Assembly: GCA_902489295.1 (NCBI GenBank)
Contig: CABTZM010000129.1
Location: 1 to 6,123, forward strand
DNA: 6,123 nt
Direction of reading: 5' to 3'
DNA from: an uncultured Collinsella sp.
GTDB lineage: Bacteria; Actinomycetota; Coriobacteriia; Coriobacteriales; Coriobacteriaceae
Shown piece by piece: positions 4,975-6,123 of this stretch. Within the stretch, counting starts at the first letter, position 1, and every line of letters starts with the position of its first letter. The translations under genes and the position numbers were made by a program. The notes below the pieces were generated by a model. The model saw only the letters and a program-made list of their open reading frames with translations, was not told where the DNA came from and made no database searches.

Positions 4975-6123
4975 CTACATGTGCTTACGACGACGATCGT
5001 TCAGCGTCACGCCCGCGGCAACGAGCGTAATGCCGCCAATGACGAAGACCTCGCCCGCAAGCGCGGAGTTGTCACCCGTCTGGGCAAGTGCGCCATCCGC
5101 AGTCTTCTTCTTGGCGACAGGAGCCTTTGCGGCAGCCTGCGCAACCTGAGGCTTGGCCTGCGGCTCAGCCTTGGGATGATACTTGTCGTACTCGGCCTGT
5201 GCGGCAGCCAGGGCATCCTTAGCATCGTTAAGCTCGGCAAGCGCGGCGGCATAGGCGTCGTTGGCATCGGACAGTTTGGCATCGGCATCGCTCAGAGCAG
5301 CCTTGAGACCAGCAGCGGCATCGACGGCGGCCTTATAGCGAGCGTAGGCAGCGTTCAGCTTGACCAGCTTCTCGTTACCCGTCGTGCCCGCGGCAAGAGA
5401 GGCCTTGTGGTCGACAGCCTCAAGATCGGCCTTGAGTGCCTCATCGCTGGCAAGCTCGGCCTTGGCCTTGACGATCTCGAAGTTCGCATCGACGACGGCT
5501 TCGTTGGCGGCCTCGAGCTGCTTCTGGGCATCGGCGACACCGGCGACGGCGGCGTCATAGGCGACCTTGGCGTCGTCGACCGCCTTCTGGGCACCGGCGA
5601 AGCGCTCGAAGGCCTTGTTTGCGGTGGCAAGCTCGTCCTCGGCGGCCTTGGCCTTCGCCTGTGCGTCGGACAGGGTCTGCGTCTTGGCGGCAACTGCCTG
5701 CTTGGCGCCCGAAAGAGCGGTCGCGGCGTGCACATCTGCGGCCTGAGCCTTGTCAACGCTAGCCTGGGCAGCGTCGTCGGCCTTCTTGGCATCGTTAAGC
5801 GTGCCCTGCTTGTTCGCAAGATCCGTCTTGGCGGCATCGCACTTGGCGGCAAGGTCCTTGACCGAAGCGGTAGCGTTGTCATACGCCTCGTTGGCCTGAT
5901 CGGACTTTACCTTGGCGGCGTCGCGGGCGCTGCGAGCCTTCGCCTTGTGAGCAGCGGCCTCGGCTGCCTTCGTCTTGCTGTCAGCAAGCGTGGCGTTTGC
6001 CTTATCGAGAGCTGCCTGGGCAGTAGCGGCCTCGCCCTTGGCGGCGTCGAGCTTGGTCTGGGGCGTCTTGACGTCGACACCCTTGAGTTTGGCTTCGGCG
6101 GCGTCGTATGCCGTCTTCTGCTT
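4975..6123 (-). CDS. Cell-wall-anchored alanine-rich coiled-coil surface protein with LAQTG sorting signal (partial)
   Basis: The frame is open to the right edge, so the N-terminus and signal peptide lie outside; 382 residues are visible. Numbered from the first visible residue: about 1-316 are Ala/Lys/Asp/Glu-rich, almost free of Pro and Gly, and look like long helices or coiled coil; 317-343 is a Pro/Ala/Lys linker typical of wall-spanning segments; 346-350 is LAQTG followed by Asp; about 355-374 is a hydrophobic span; 377-381 is the basic tail RRRKH. This is a complete sortase sorting signal. LAXTG is the form favoured by class E sortases of high-GC Gram-positives. One lone cysteine (95) is present. 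A GTG at 5733 is only an internal valine and not the start. Two stops in tandem (TAG TGA, 4977-4972) end the gene. The ligand or function of the rod is unknown; an adhesin or structural stalk is inference. Confidence 0.85.
   Translation of the reverse strand, partial: KQKTAYDAAEAKLKGVDVKTPQTKLDAAKGEAATAQAALDKANATLADSKTKAAEAAAHKAKARSARDAAKVKSDQANEAYDNATASVKDLAAKCDAAKTDLANKQGTLNDAKKADDAAQASVDKAQAADVHAATALSGAKQAVAAKTQTLSDAQAKAKAAEDELATANKAFERFAGAQKAVDDAKVAYDAAVAGVADAQKQLEAANEAVVDANFEIVKAKAELASDEALKADLEAVDHKASLAAGTTGNEKLVKLNAAYARYKAAVDAAAGLKAALSDADAKLSDANDAYAAALAELNDAKDALAAAQAEYDKYHPKAEPQAKPQVAQAAAKAPVAKKKTADGALAQTGDNSALAGEVFVIGGITLVAAGVTLNDRRRKHM

Noticed and set aside
4975..5733. Surface protein starting at the GTG at 5733
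   Set aside because: The frame continues without a stop to 6123 with the same alanine-rich composition, and there is no signal peptide at 5733, so the GTG is an internal valine codon.
5355..5882. Arg/Pro/Ser-rich open frames overlapping the surface-protein gene
   Set aside because: These are alternative-frame readings of the repetitive alanine-rich coding sequence; they have no family motif and no separate ribosome site.

Overview
The window looks like ordinary chromosomal DNA of a high-GC Gram-positive bacterium. A gut Coriobacteriia member such as Collinsella is my best guess. The reasons are the high GC with strong GGAG/GGAGG ribosome binding sites, a surface protein ending in an LAQTG sorting signal (the LAXTG form used by class E sortases of high-GC Gram-positives), and the gene content. 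The genus is inference; no rRNA or marker gene settles it.

Positions 1-2879 (minus strand): four housekeeping genes are read right to left. They are coaX (type III pantothenate kinase, first step of CoA synthesis), a dCMP/cytidine deaminase-family gene (supplies dUMP for dTMP), a small NifU C-terminal-domain Fe-S protein, and lgt (lipoprotein diacylglyceryl transferase). The gaps of 84, 171 and 109 bases contain hairpins, and the deaminase has its own extended -10 promoter, so this is probably a set of separately tuned units and not one tight operon. The lgt end is closed by a perfect 10-bp hairpin at the window edge.

Positions 2880-3071: a divergent intergenic region between coaX and a transporter gene. 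It has a TATACT box for each direction, a perfect AGTCAT-N6-ATGACT dyad lying where both -35 elements should be, and a structured leader before the transporter.

Positions 3072-4775 (plus): a complete OPT-family membrane transporter (567 residues), followed by a good intrinsic terminator.

Positions 4776-4974: the convergent gap, with one terminator facing each way. Positions 4975-6123 (minus): the C-terminal 382 residues of an alanine-rich, probably coiled-coil, cell-wall-anchored surface protein, open at the right edge of the window.

I see no CRISPR array, tRNA, rRNA, insertion sequence, phage gene or clear novel multi-gene system. The items most worth a second look are the shared dyad between coaX and the transporter, the structured elements carrying a GGGACA core at the ends of minus-strand genes, and the LAQTG surface protein.
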